Positions 55,569-64,000 of a stretch of 64,000 nucleotides of DNA are shown here, one piece after another (the stretch's first letter is position 1; each line of letters opens with the position of its first letter). This DNA is from Xanthostigma xanthostigma (taxonomy: Eukaryota; Arthropoda; Insecta; Raphidioptera; Raphidiidae), in assembly GCA_963575645.1 (NCBI GenBank), contig OY754470.1:47151201-47215200 (forward strand), given 5' to 3'. The position numbers and the translations under genes are program-made. Under the pieces are notes generated by a model. The model was not told the origin of the DNA. It searched no databases and saw only the letters and a program-made list of their open reading frames with translations.

Positions 55569-55771
55569 AGAGCTGGCTACGGAGAAAATGGGTGACTCGG
55601 TGCAGAGCTGAAAATTTGCAGAATAATAGGAGATAGTACAAGTACGTAGGGAATAAATTGCCAGAAAGCTAGGCGGAAGATAAAGAGCCGCCAGAAGACG
55701 CTAATGTTGCGAAAAATTACTGCACTTCTGGCAATTTCTATAGTTATTCTGTAATTCAAAACTAGATTATA

Positions 55772-56430
55772 TCTAATATATAAAATTCTCGTGTCACAGT
55801 TTTCGAAGTCATACTCCTCCGAAACGGCTTGACGGATTTTGATGAAATTTTTTGTGCTTATCCGGTATCTATGAGAATCGGCCAACATCTATTTTTCATC
55901 CCCCTAAATGTTAGGGGTAGTCCACCCTTAAATTTTTTTTCTTCCTTTGATTATAATTATTATTAAAGACACGATTTTTTTTTTAAATTCGTATCCATGG
56001 TTTTAAAATATAAACAGCCTTATGTATGATTTGAAAAAATTCTGTCAAAAATTAAAAAAAACATTGATTTATAATAAACCATTGTGCGAGTCATTAGGAT
56101 CAGTTTTTCTGACAATTATACTGACAAAAATATATAATTATAATTCAATAAATTTATTGAATTATAATTATATATTGTCAATATAATTGTTAGAAAAATT
56201 GGTCGATAATTTATTTATTGAAGAGTACTAATCAGACGTTAATCAAAGATTCAAATATCCCCATTCGTTCTTTTGCACCGGGCACGACGGCGCAGCCGGA
56301 GTGCTCGACATACACACATTTACGTCCATGTATATTTTAAAATAAATAAAATAGATAGATAGATGTTCCAATTATATAGATATATATATATTATACTGTT
56401 AGGCGGTACGAAGTTCGCCGGGTCCGCTAG
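55772..56430 (+). mobile_element. Helitron at the edge of the foldback arm
   Basis: 5' TCTAATATATAAAATTCTCG (host A before it), then GTGTCACAGTTTTCG and CTCCGAAACGGCTTGACGGA. 3' ACGAAGTTCGCCGGGTCCG and CTAG at 56427-56430, before T. A Penelope-like fragment interrupts it. Confidence 0.75.
56103..56264 (-). mobile_element. Penelope-like fragment, inside the Helitron
   Basis: 56190-56264 (inverse: AATCTTTGATTAACGTCTGA, TAGTACTCTTCAATAAATAA) matches 5642-5700. 56124-56180 is a perfect AT palindrome around AATTTATTGAATT. The hammerhead-like tip present at 5740 is absent. Confidence 0.55.
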
Positions 56431-56460
56431 TATTATATATATTATTATACATTATATAGA

Positions 56461-56705
56461 TAAGGGCATACTGAAAATTCAAACATGATATAATAATTAC
56501 ATTCGACAAACATTCAAAATTATTAATGACATTTTGATAGAAATAAAATTAATCGTCATATATTTTCATTAATAAAATTACGTTGTTATAACAACGTAAT
56601 GTTATTAATTTATTTAATTTTATTTCTATCAAAATGTCATTAATAATTTTGAATATTTGTCGAATGTAATTATTATATCATGTTTGAATTTTCAGTATGC
56701 CCTTA
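56461..56705. repeat. Near-perfect 92-bp inverted repeat
   Basis: TAAGGGCATACTGAAAATTC and on (56461-56552) is inverted at 56614-56705 with at most a couple of changes. The 61-nt loop holds another palindrome, ACGTTGTTATAACAACGT. Confidence 0.9.
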
Positions 56706-56950
56706 TAACTATACTCGTATAATATATAATATAATATATAATATATGTATAATCTAGTTTTGAATTACAGAATAAGTATAGAAATTGCCAGAAGTGCACT
56801 GATTTTTCGCAACATTAGCGCCTTCTGGCGGCTCTTTATCTTCCGCCTAGCCTTCTGGCAATTTTTTCCCTACTTACTTGTACTATCTCCTATTATTCTG
56901 CAAATTTTCAGCTCTGCACCGAGTCAACCATTTTCTCCGTAGCCAGCTCT

Positions 56951-57083
56951 TAGCCATTATTTTACTGCCGCCCGAACGTACGCACTTCCCGCATCAGTGC
57001 GTGCAATCCCACCAATGCGTTAATGTTAGACTTTCTGCCTTACAATTGAAGCCGAAAGTATGTAATTTCGATCGAGGTATATA
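56951..57083 (+). mobile_element. TCTTCATACCTCGG-family MITE, 3' part
   Basis: CCCGAACGTACGCACTTCCC, CAGTGCGTGCAATCCCACC, and the end TTTCGATCGAGGTATATA correspond to 43830-43870 and 44370-44402. Confidence 0.6.
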
Positions 57084-57099
57084 TAAAATGTATTTTGCT

Positions 57100-58346
57100 G
57101 GCTCAAGTTTAATAACTTTATAGATAATAGATAATATATTTGTACTGCCCTAAGTGGATACATCGTCAATAATACATAAAATTTAAAAATTACAATTTAA
57201 AAATTCATCAATGTTATAAAAACAGTGTTTGATAAAAAACAATTTTAAGCTACTTTTAAATTTTTTTAGGCATTGAATGCTACTTAAGCTGTTAGGAAGT
57301 TTATTATATAATGCACATCCAATGTATTCTGGGTTTTTTTGTGATAGGGATAACCTACATTTGTCTAGTCTGATGTCACCATTGTTTCTAATACTGTAAC
57401 TATGTATATTATAACCTTTAGTGTATGTATTAATGTTTTTTTTTATCTGTAAAATACATTCAAACATAAAAATACTAGGAACTGTCAGGATGTTATTATT
57501 TATGAAAACATTTTTGCACGTTTCCATCGATTTCAAATCAAAAATTAATCTTAGTATTCTCTTTTGCAAAATAAAAAGTCTTTGAACATCTGATGATTGA
57601 CCCCAAATAACTATATTATATTTTATAACTGTATAAACTAGTGAGTAGTAAGCTTGTAATAATACTTCTTGATTAACAAATGATTTTAATATTTTTATTG
57701 CAAAATATGAAGAGTTAACTTTTTTGCATATGTGATTTACATGATCAAACCACTTTAAATTTTTATCAATATATAGACCTAAGTATTTGACACAACTAAC
57801 TAAATAAAGGGTATGATCGTTCCAATGCAGGTTTAAGTTTGAATAATTTTTGTTTCCAAATGATGTTATTTGAGTTTTATCTTCATTAACCAGTAACTTA
57901 TTTTTTTTACACCAAATTGAGAAGTCACTTAAAATAGTTGTAATTTTTGCTTGTAATTGATTTGATGATTCATCAGAAACTAAAACAGAGGTGTCATCTG
58001 CAAACATAATAACATCCCCTTCATTAATGTAGTATGGTAGGTCATTGATGAAAATTAAAAAAAGTAGAGGCCCGAGAACAGATCCTTGGGGAACGCCAAT
58101 ATTTATTTGTTTTTCTTGTGAATATTCAGTTGCGATCTTAACTATTAATTTTCTATTTGTCAAATAGGAACGAATTAATTGCAGAGCATTTCCCCGTATA
58201 CCAATATTATATAATTTTTCCATTAAAAATTCCGTCGAAACACTATCAAATACTTTGGCCAAGTCAAAAAATGAACAAGCATAAGCAGTTGCACTTAAAA
58301 AATAAAGGCAGCGTTGGAAAAAACAGATGTACAGGTCAGGAGGCAT
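57100..58346 (-). mobile_element. 5'-truncated LINE of the Jockey/CR1 group
   Basis: Holds the open reverse-transcriptase frame (57183-58346). The 3' UTR is short (57100-57182), ending about AGTACAAATATATTATCTAT. The endonuclease and ORF1 are missing. The truncation point is near 58285, where homology to other LINEs stops. Confidence 0.75.
57183..58346 (-). CDS. Reverse transcriptase, truncated LINE ORF2
   Basis: 387 codons without a stop. Visible RT motifs: A, FFDLAKVFDSV (about 26-36, catalytic D28); B, GVPQGSVLGPLLFLIFINDL (84-103); C, FADD (115-118, both Asp present); D/E region, KKNKLLVNEDKTQ (147-159) and KYLGLYIDKNLKWFDHV (187-203). The C-terminal part ends YNKLPNSLSSIQCLKKFKSS and a Phe/Tyr-rich tail, as in Jockey- and CR1-group elements. 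The fingers N-terminal of motif A, the endonuclease and ORF1 are lacking, and the first about 22 residues are not RT-like, so the ATG is not the native start. The open frame with intact YADD-type centre suggests a fairly recent insertion. It is not functional by itself. Confidence 0.88.
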   Translation of the reverse strand: MPPDLYICFFQRCLYFLSATAYACSFFDLAKVFDSVSTEFLMEKLYNIGIRGNALQLIRSYLTNRKLIVKIATEYSQEKQINIGVPQGSVLGPLLFLIFINDLPYYINEGDVIMFADDTSVLVSDESSNQLQAKITTILSDFSIWCKKNKLLVNEDKTQITSFGNKNYSNLNLHWNDHTLYLVSCVKYLGLYIDKNLKWFDHVNHICKKVNSSYFAIKILKSFVNQEVLLQAYYSLVYTVIKYNIVIWGQSSDVQRLFILQKRILRLIFDLKSMETCKNVFINNNILTVPSIFMFECILQIKKNINTYTKGYNIHSYSIRNNGDIRLDKCRLSLSQKNPEYIGCALYNKLPNSLSSIQCLKKFKSSLKLFFIKHCFYNIDEFLNCNF

Positions 58347-58714
58347 CGCGAACTGACCGGTGAACCAGAACTGATGTTTTTATAGAAGCACGCTTATGTA
58401 TTGTGATATCACAACGCACATTATCTCCGATGCTCAGCTGTTGGTTGTGTCAATACTTCTCACTGATATAAGATAGTTTCCAAGTTTCAACGGACTATGA
58501 CAGCTGTGTTCTAAAATGAACCGTAAATACCAGTAAGTCCTTAAGGACCTGTTTCACATATTCGACTTAAGCCCAGTTTGGCTGTTGAGCCTAGCTTAAA
58601 ATATAGTGTTTTGCATTTTGAATGAAATTGATAAACTTATACATAGGTATACTTACTGTGCAACATACAAGGCCAACCGAAATACTATTTTTAACGTTAA
58701 ATCAAAATTATAAA
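58347..58714. other. Unassigned sequence
   Basis: Nothing recognised. Confidence 0.4.
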
Positions 58715-58936
58715 TAATAGAGATTGAGTCTCAGGAGATGAGACTTTTTTATTGGAAGTTTTCTCCTGTTTAAGAATCTTTTCTCCGATTTTGGCTATCG
58801 TTTAGAGTTTTCGAGATATGAGTGAAAAACTAAACGCCTTTCTTTTTTCATTTTTATTTGTTTATAACTTTTGCAATTTCTTATGTGTTAATAAAATATT
58901 TTGATACATTTTTCTAGACGTCGTTCCGAATTCAAT
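58715..58936 (+). repeat. Copy of the TCTAGACGTCATTCCGAA repeat family
   Basis: Blocks GACTTTTTTATTGGAAGTTT, TATAACTTTTGCAATTTCTT and CATTTTTCTAGACGTCGTTC in the same order as 6820-7032. Confidence 0.65.
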
Positions 58937-61200
58937 TTTACGAGCTATTTCAAGCCTTAATACTCGTGAACTAAACTAGTCACATTGCAAAACCGGCTCC
59001 TAAGTTTATAGCTTGAGTTTTCTGGGTATTATATTATTTAACTAAGATTACTTGGAACAATTTAGCTGATTTTGAATCACACTTGAAAATAGGGACATAA
59101 AGACAATATATCAATATAAATAAATATCTATAAAGCCTGCCCTAAATATCAATATTTTATCGATGTCTTTATGTTCGATGCATCGATATTCTAAATTATT
59201 TTTAATCGGCAAATATCATCATCGAAATAAAAAATTGTAATTTTCTATTTCAAATGTAATAATAATTTAAGATCATCTGTAGGCCCCACTCAGTTTGGAC
59301 CTACGAAAGTCGATGTTCGTCAGCTGTCTACTTAAAGTCTTGATATTAAACTTTCAATAAAGTATTACGAAATGTTAGTAAGAATAAATAATTGTTTGTT
59401 AATTTTTATTTTATAATAAGTATATTGTATTTTATGTAAATGCATATTTTAATATTTGTATTTGACATTGGTCGCCTTTACATACATTAATAAATAATTA
59501 AATAATTTTTTGAAACAATACTTGATTTTGATTGCCACTTGAAATAGATCGATCCTAAGTGACCTGTACCGAATTTAGATTTTAATAGCTAACTAAATAT
59601 TGCTTTTATTATTTTTACTATGTATGACGAGCTTAGGATACCGTTTTTTTTTTTGGTTTTTGGCAAATAAATACTAATACTAATACTAAACTGAGCCAGT
59701 GACATTACGTTACGCAAAAACACAATAACTTTGTCTACAAAACTTAAATCCCAATTTTTGAGTCAGGAAAAACAAAATTGAAAATTCGGTTTTCACTCCT
59801 ACCAGTTCTCAGATTAGAACTCTAGAACTGGAGACAGTAATAATACCAAATACAAAACTGTGATTTTTCTGTTTATTAAATAAATAGCTATTGTTGTAGT
59901 GTTAAAGGTCGATGCACATTTTTTTTGCGTCTTTAAAAAAATCCAAATATTGTAATAGTATGATGATTGTAAGGAAGAAGATTTCTGATAAAAGTCACAG
60001 AGGTCGAGCGTGCTTAAGACGCGTGGGGATTATTTATAAAATATTTCTCTTGGCTGCTTTGCTATCGATGATCATTATCGTTGTTTGACAGTTAACAATA
60101 TTAATTTTAATAATAACACAACTGGAACGTTTATATTAATTTATAATTAACATAGTATGTTTCTTTGATTAATCTAAATTTCATAAACACTGGATAATAC
60201 TTTAATTATAAATTATATTTTTAAAAGTGCACTAAAAATTAGCCTCCCCCGCACATAAAACAGCAATAATAAAATACACACGCTGTTACAGCATTCCAAA
60301 TTTTAATAGTACGTAAGTTATATTTCTAGTGCATGTAGCTATCCCCTACAAAAAAATAACGTAAATACCTATATGTCCACTTTTTACAAGTTTTAAATGA
60401 ATACGGTATGCACAATTACTTTTTACATAAATAGCATAAATATTGATACATTCATCCTCCTTCCGAAAGGTTTCTGATTTTCAATAATATAAAAAAAACA
60501 AAATTAAAAAAAGTCATCAGAATCGAAGCTGTTCTTGAGGACTTAGGATTATTGACCGTTTAACGTATTCCAATGTCGCGATTGTAACTTCTCAGAAGAC
60601 CCTGTATACATAATTTAATAATTGTGTTTTTGTGTTAAGGTAAACCGGTTAAGGTGTACGAAAAATAGTTTGTCGAAATGTTTCATTTAGAAGATATTTT
60701 TGTATCATACCTAAATCATTTCATTTCACGGCCATAGAAATGAACTTATCATATTTCTGAATTTGAAACATTCACTATAAATTAAAAATCATTCTTTTGC
60801 ATAATCAAAAAACATCGCGTTCTCTGTACATCGGAAGTAAAAATAAGAATGCAACCTTCCGGAAAACGGTATTAAGAAAACTAAGAACGATTTTAATAAT
60901 TTATTATTCGACACAATATGAAGTCTGGATGTAAATAATAATAAAAGAACTATCTACAACGTGTCGTGCAATATGAAGGACATCGCGTGTCATGTTTAAT
61001 TCATTACGAGTTGAAGAGAGGCGACGCAAATATATTATGCTAAAATGAGATACAAATGAACTTTTTCACTTTTCTGAACACTGCAGTTATAATATAACTA
61101 TACACTAATTGGTAAAGTTTTTCCTTTTAGTTGATGGGTTAATATGTAAGAAAGCTAGAAGAATTGTATATACGAAAGCTGATCTACAAGTTTAACCTCT
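58937..61200. other. Mostly unassigned; one LINE-like tail
   Basis: 59640-59692 (GGCAAATAAATACTAATACT, AATACT repeats) is a typical LINE 3' tail with a TAATAC microsatellite. No coding part. The remainder shows no element or gene. Confidence 0.4.
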
Positions 61201-61206
61201 CAACGA

Positions 61207-61775
61207 ATTGCCTATATCTCCGAAACTAAAAGAAATACAGGGCTGCAGATGGTCGGAATCGATTCAGAATGACTTTTTCTATAAATATGCATCATATCAA
61301 AGGAAACAGAGCGAACTTTTTTTTTCAAAAATTTTCCAATTTTGAAAGAAGGGCCCCCCTTCTTACTTTTTTCGTTAAAAAAAACCCGCGAAATCTCCCA
61401 GATATTGTTTACATACGACTTATAACTGACGTTATTCTTATAGAAAATATAGCGCAGAATCGATTCCGACCACTCCCACCTCTGTATCATTAGTCGCTTA
61501 GAAGTTTTTCTCAAATAATATAAATAAACGCTCGTATCTCTGAAACTAAAAGTGATACAGGATTGCGGGTTGTCGGTATCGATTCAGCTTGACTTTTTCT
61601 ATAAGTTCGAATAATATAAAACAGGCCAAATATCTTTTAGTGTGTTAAAAAGTTGCATCAAAACATGAAAATATTTACGATATTTGGACAAATATTCGAT
61701 TATCCCCGATATTCTTAATATTGACGTGTCTTATAGACAAAATTACGCTGAATCGATTAGGCCTAAGCACAAAAT
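61207..61775 (+). repeat. Two diverged tandem units of about 320 bp
   Basis: Shared series: TATCTCCGAAACTAAAAG (61211) / TATCTCTGAAACTAAAAG (61535), ATACAGG.(C/T)TGC, ATCGATTCAG, GACTTTTTCTATAA, and a later GC(A/T)GAATCGATT. The frames on both strands in the first unit are not genes. Confidence 0.6.
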
Positions 61776-62317
61776 CGTATCTCGATTCGTTTAGACGGTA
61801 TGACGGTTTAAAATGTGTAACAATTTAAACAGTTTAAAATTGGCTATAGCCAAACAAGCAATCTGCGTTTGATTTAGAAAAGATCGTGGACGTGTTTGGA
61901 TTTGGCTAGAAGGAGATTAAGTTACTTCCGTCCGAAAAAAGATCTGAGTTACTCTCAAGTCGTGCCTAAAGCAGTTAAAAAAATTAAACTGGTATAATAT
62001 TTGTTCGTCTGTATATAGAAAAATATGAACTTGAAATAGTGCTAAATTTTTAAAGACGTGTTCGATAAAAGAGCGTCTAGAATTTTAAATCTTAGTTGTC
62101 AGCTTGTTTTCCATTGTCAACATTTACATGCAATGAAATCATTTAAAGTCTTCCTACAAATGCTTCCGGTATCGTGACAGTTATATCATTTCGATGCTTT
62201 CTGAAAACAGAATGATCTAAGCAATATATTTGTCGTTGTATTTTTTGATATGCGTTCTGGTCAAAGTTAACCCACCACTCAATTTTTCTGTTAAGCTTTG
62301 AAATCATCAGATATTAA

Positions 62318-62520
62318 TTGAATTATGATGTTTGGATGAAGAACTTCTTTCGTAGCATAGGATCAAAAACAAAAACAATTTATACCATAGTATTGTTTTT
62401 TTTTTTTTAATTTTGAAAAAATGCTTCGGTAAAAGCCATTAGCATAACAAAAAAAAAACAATAACTTTTGTTTTTGATTCTATACTACGAGGATGCTCTT
62501 CATCCAAACATTATAATCAA
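62318..62520. repeat. Inverted-repeat element of about 200 bp
   Basis: Arms of about 55 bp: TTGAATTATGATGTTTGGAT, GTAGCATAGGATCAAAAAC and inverse GTTTTTGATTCTATACTACG and on. The centre is A/T-rich. Confidence 0.75.
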
Positions 62521-64000
62521 CCAAGGATCACAGTCATCTCTTCTTTGGTTGAGATAAGTTTTCTTACTGATTGAATTTTTAGAAAGCGAGAGAAGATAAT
62601 TGAGTTTAATAAAGATAAAAGTTTAAAACAAATAAGGATGGTCCTAGTTAGCCAAAAAATGCACCAGTGCTTCCCGTTTTGTGTTGGATCTAATCAACAA
62701 ATAATCTGGATATTCTTAGGAGCTCCAGAATATTGGCCATTATCCTGTGGAATGATACACCGCCTCATCAATTTATGGAGGTCAAAAATTGATTATTGTA
62801 ATCGAGCATAAGTGCAAAGTTTATTATTACTGCTATTTTATTTTTGTACCGTATCATAAAAATAATACAAATGTGTAATATAACAATTTTTCAAGCCACG
62901 CTTTTATAGTTGATAACCTCCAAACTTTGTATGATAGAATAAAAAAGTTCTATCATTTTTTAAATGCCGAAAGACATTATCAGAACAATAATTAGTGCCA
63001 CCGATTGTCGACAAGCTGACTGCTACTTAACTCCACATGTGAAGAAATGAGAAGATTAAATGGGAGAAATTTTCCAAAAAAAGTGGATGATCTCATAGTT
63101 AAATTATGAAAAATATACAACGCTAAAAATAAATATCCATCACAAAAGTTGTAAAATTGGATAATTGCGGTCTGAACTCGCCCGCCGAGAGTTTCTGTCC
63201 ATGAAATACTCAGGAAAAATTATTATTGACCTGTAATTTTCTCAATTACCGTCCCATTGAACTTTGAAAAATTTGATTTTGACAGCTCGGTAACTTGACA
63301 GATTTGCATTTTTGGAAAAAAAGTTTCCAACCAAAGTTGTATTTTTTTGCCAACTCAATCAAAATAAGTCATAAAAAATGGGGGTTACTATTTAAAAAAT
63401 TCGACTTACCTCCACCCCCCGAGGAGGGTTGGGGGTAAGGGGGATGATTGTGCCCCCGAACGATGTCCACCTAACAACCGTACAGCTTTTGTTGGAAACT
63501 TTTTTTTAAACCCCACTGTTTTCAAATATCTGCCTGGTAAGACTAAAATGGATCACCTATATATAGTAGGTATATAAAAAACTTGTATCTGTCGCGAGTG
63601 AACTACCTTAAGAAAAGACAATACTTAACTATAAGTTTGTGGTAGGTGTAAGTAATTTAATGCAATAAGCGTATGAAATATGAATAAACATTAGAGACTT
63701 CCATAATTAAAAAATTTCCATAATGGGAAAACGTTTTGTACAATAACTACATTAAAGAGATGGAACTGCAGTAAAATACGAATGACTGCATTTTAGTGTA
63801 AATACTGTTGTGCTGATGGTAAAATGAGACTGTAACCAAACTTCTATTGCAGCATTTTGTGTTAAGTCACAGTCTGAACAAATGGAGATTCTAGTTTTAT
63901 TTCCCCATTTTTTAGCGACATGAGTTTGCAAAATGTATTAGTTATGAGCATTTGAAAGTTTGAACATTTCAAACTCGGTTTTCTTCAAAACTAGACAAGA
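62521..64000. other. Unassigned sequence
   Basis: No gene or element ends. A G/C-rich patch (63410-63460, CCACCCCCCGAGGAGGGTTG) followed by CCCCCGAACGATGTCC is an isolated anomaly. Confidence 0.35.

Larger units (their letters stand above)
55569..56950. mobile_element. Foldback with 205-bp arms interrupted by other elements
   Basis: Arms 55569-55775 and 56745-56950 are inverted copies (GAGCTGGCTACGGAGAAAAT, GCCAGAAGTGCA.T, AAACTAGATTATA). Each arm reads open in the same protein sense, hence the paired short frames with FWRLFIFRLAFWQF, but no protein is expected. Outside the right arm the TCTTCATACCTCGG MITE continues (CGTACGCACTTCCCGCATCA), and outside the left arm its GGAAACGACA block lies. 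So this foldback sits within that MITE. Confidence 0.7.

Noticed and set aside
55577-55888. 103-codon frame with a hydrophobic FWRLFIFRLAFWQF run
   Set aside because: The same peptide is encoded by both arms of an inverted repeat; it runs into Helitron sequence, so it is repeat-derived.
61212-61514. 100-codon minus-strand and 74-codon plus-strand frames
   Set aside because: Both cover one unit of a diverged tandem repeat and are not kept in the second unit.

Overview
This is an AT-rich, transposon-dense piece of an insect nuclear genome. The best guess is a butterfly or moth (Lepidoptera). The main reason is the many short non-autonomous Helitrons with the layout usual in that order: a 5' end like CTATACTAATATATAAAGC, a GC-rich 3' hairpin (CCGGGTGAAACCGG type), a terminal CTAG, and insertion between host A and T. 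Several tRNA-headed SINE-like units and the repeated AACCGACTTC foldback family fit the same picture. These taxonomic statements are inference from repeat style; no host gene was identified by name.

Only one stretch looks like host protein-coding sequence: a first coding exon on the minus strand at 14759-14907, with a good ATG context, an upstream in-frame stop and a consensus splice donor. Its product is not recognised. A GC-rich stretch near 42.9-43.2 kb could be a promoter or 5' exon, possibly of the same gene, but that is a guess. Most of the window would then be intron or intergenic DNA.

Layout. 1-7 kb: a hairpin element with hammerhead-ribozyme-like modules (1166-1427), several foldbacks, and a 670-bp interspersed repeat. 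7-12 kb: Helitrons sharing one cargo, two SINE-like units, and a foldback. 12-17 kb: small inverted repeats, a 500-bp TIR element, the host exon, and AACCGACTTC repeats. 18-20.2 kb: one 2.1-kb foldback. 20.8-27.9 kb: a pogo-like MITE, a Helitron with a perfect 3' hairpin, an LTR fragment and a solo LTR with target duplication, a Helitron carrying a Lys-type tRNA-like sequence, and a LINE split by a hAT MITE with a perfect 8-bp duplication. 30-34 kb: a hAT element with its 8-bp duplication, a second 690-bp repeat, a tRNA-SINE, a palindrome, and a 165-bp tandem array. 35-42 kb: a MITE, a second solo LTR with duplication, a short Helitron, and two strong foldbacks. 43-49.3 kb: a TIR element, a THAP-exon transposon, a second copy of the hairpin element with a 13-bp duplication, a Helitron with identical internal direct repeats, a PIF-like MITE, and a pogo deletion derivative that still encodes a 45-residue peptide. 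50.3-51.5 kb: a nested foldback with an ACTAGT-motif array. 52-57.1 kb: an inverted repeat, Helitrons, and a four-layer nest of elements. 57.1-58.3 kb: a 5'-truncated LINE with an open reverse-transcriptase frame. 58.9-64 kb: mostly unrecognised sequence.

The elements do not form one pathway. What they show together is repeated nesting, non-autonomous derivatives that keep DNA-binding fragments (THAP and pogo N-termini), and small structured RNA-like modules (hammerhead-like cores, tRNA-like sequences, long hairpins) carried by mobile DNA.
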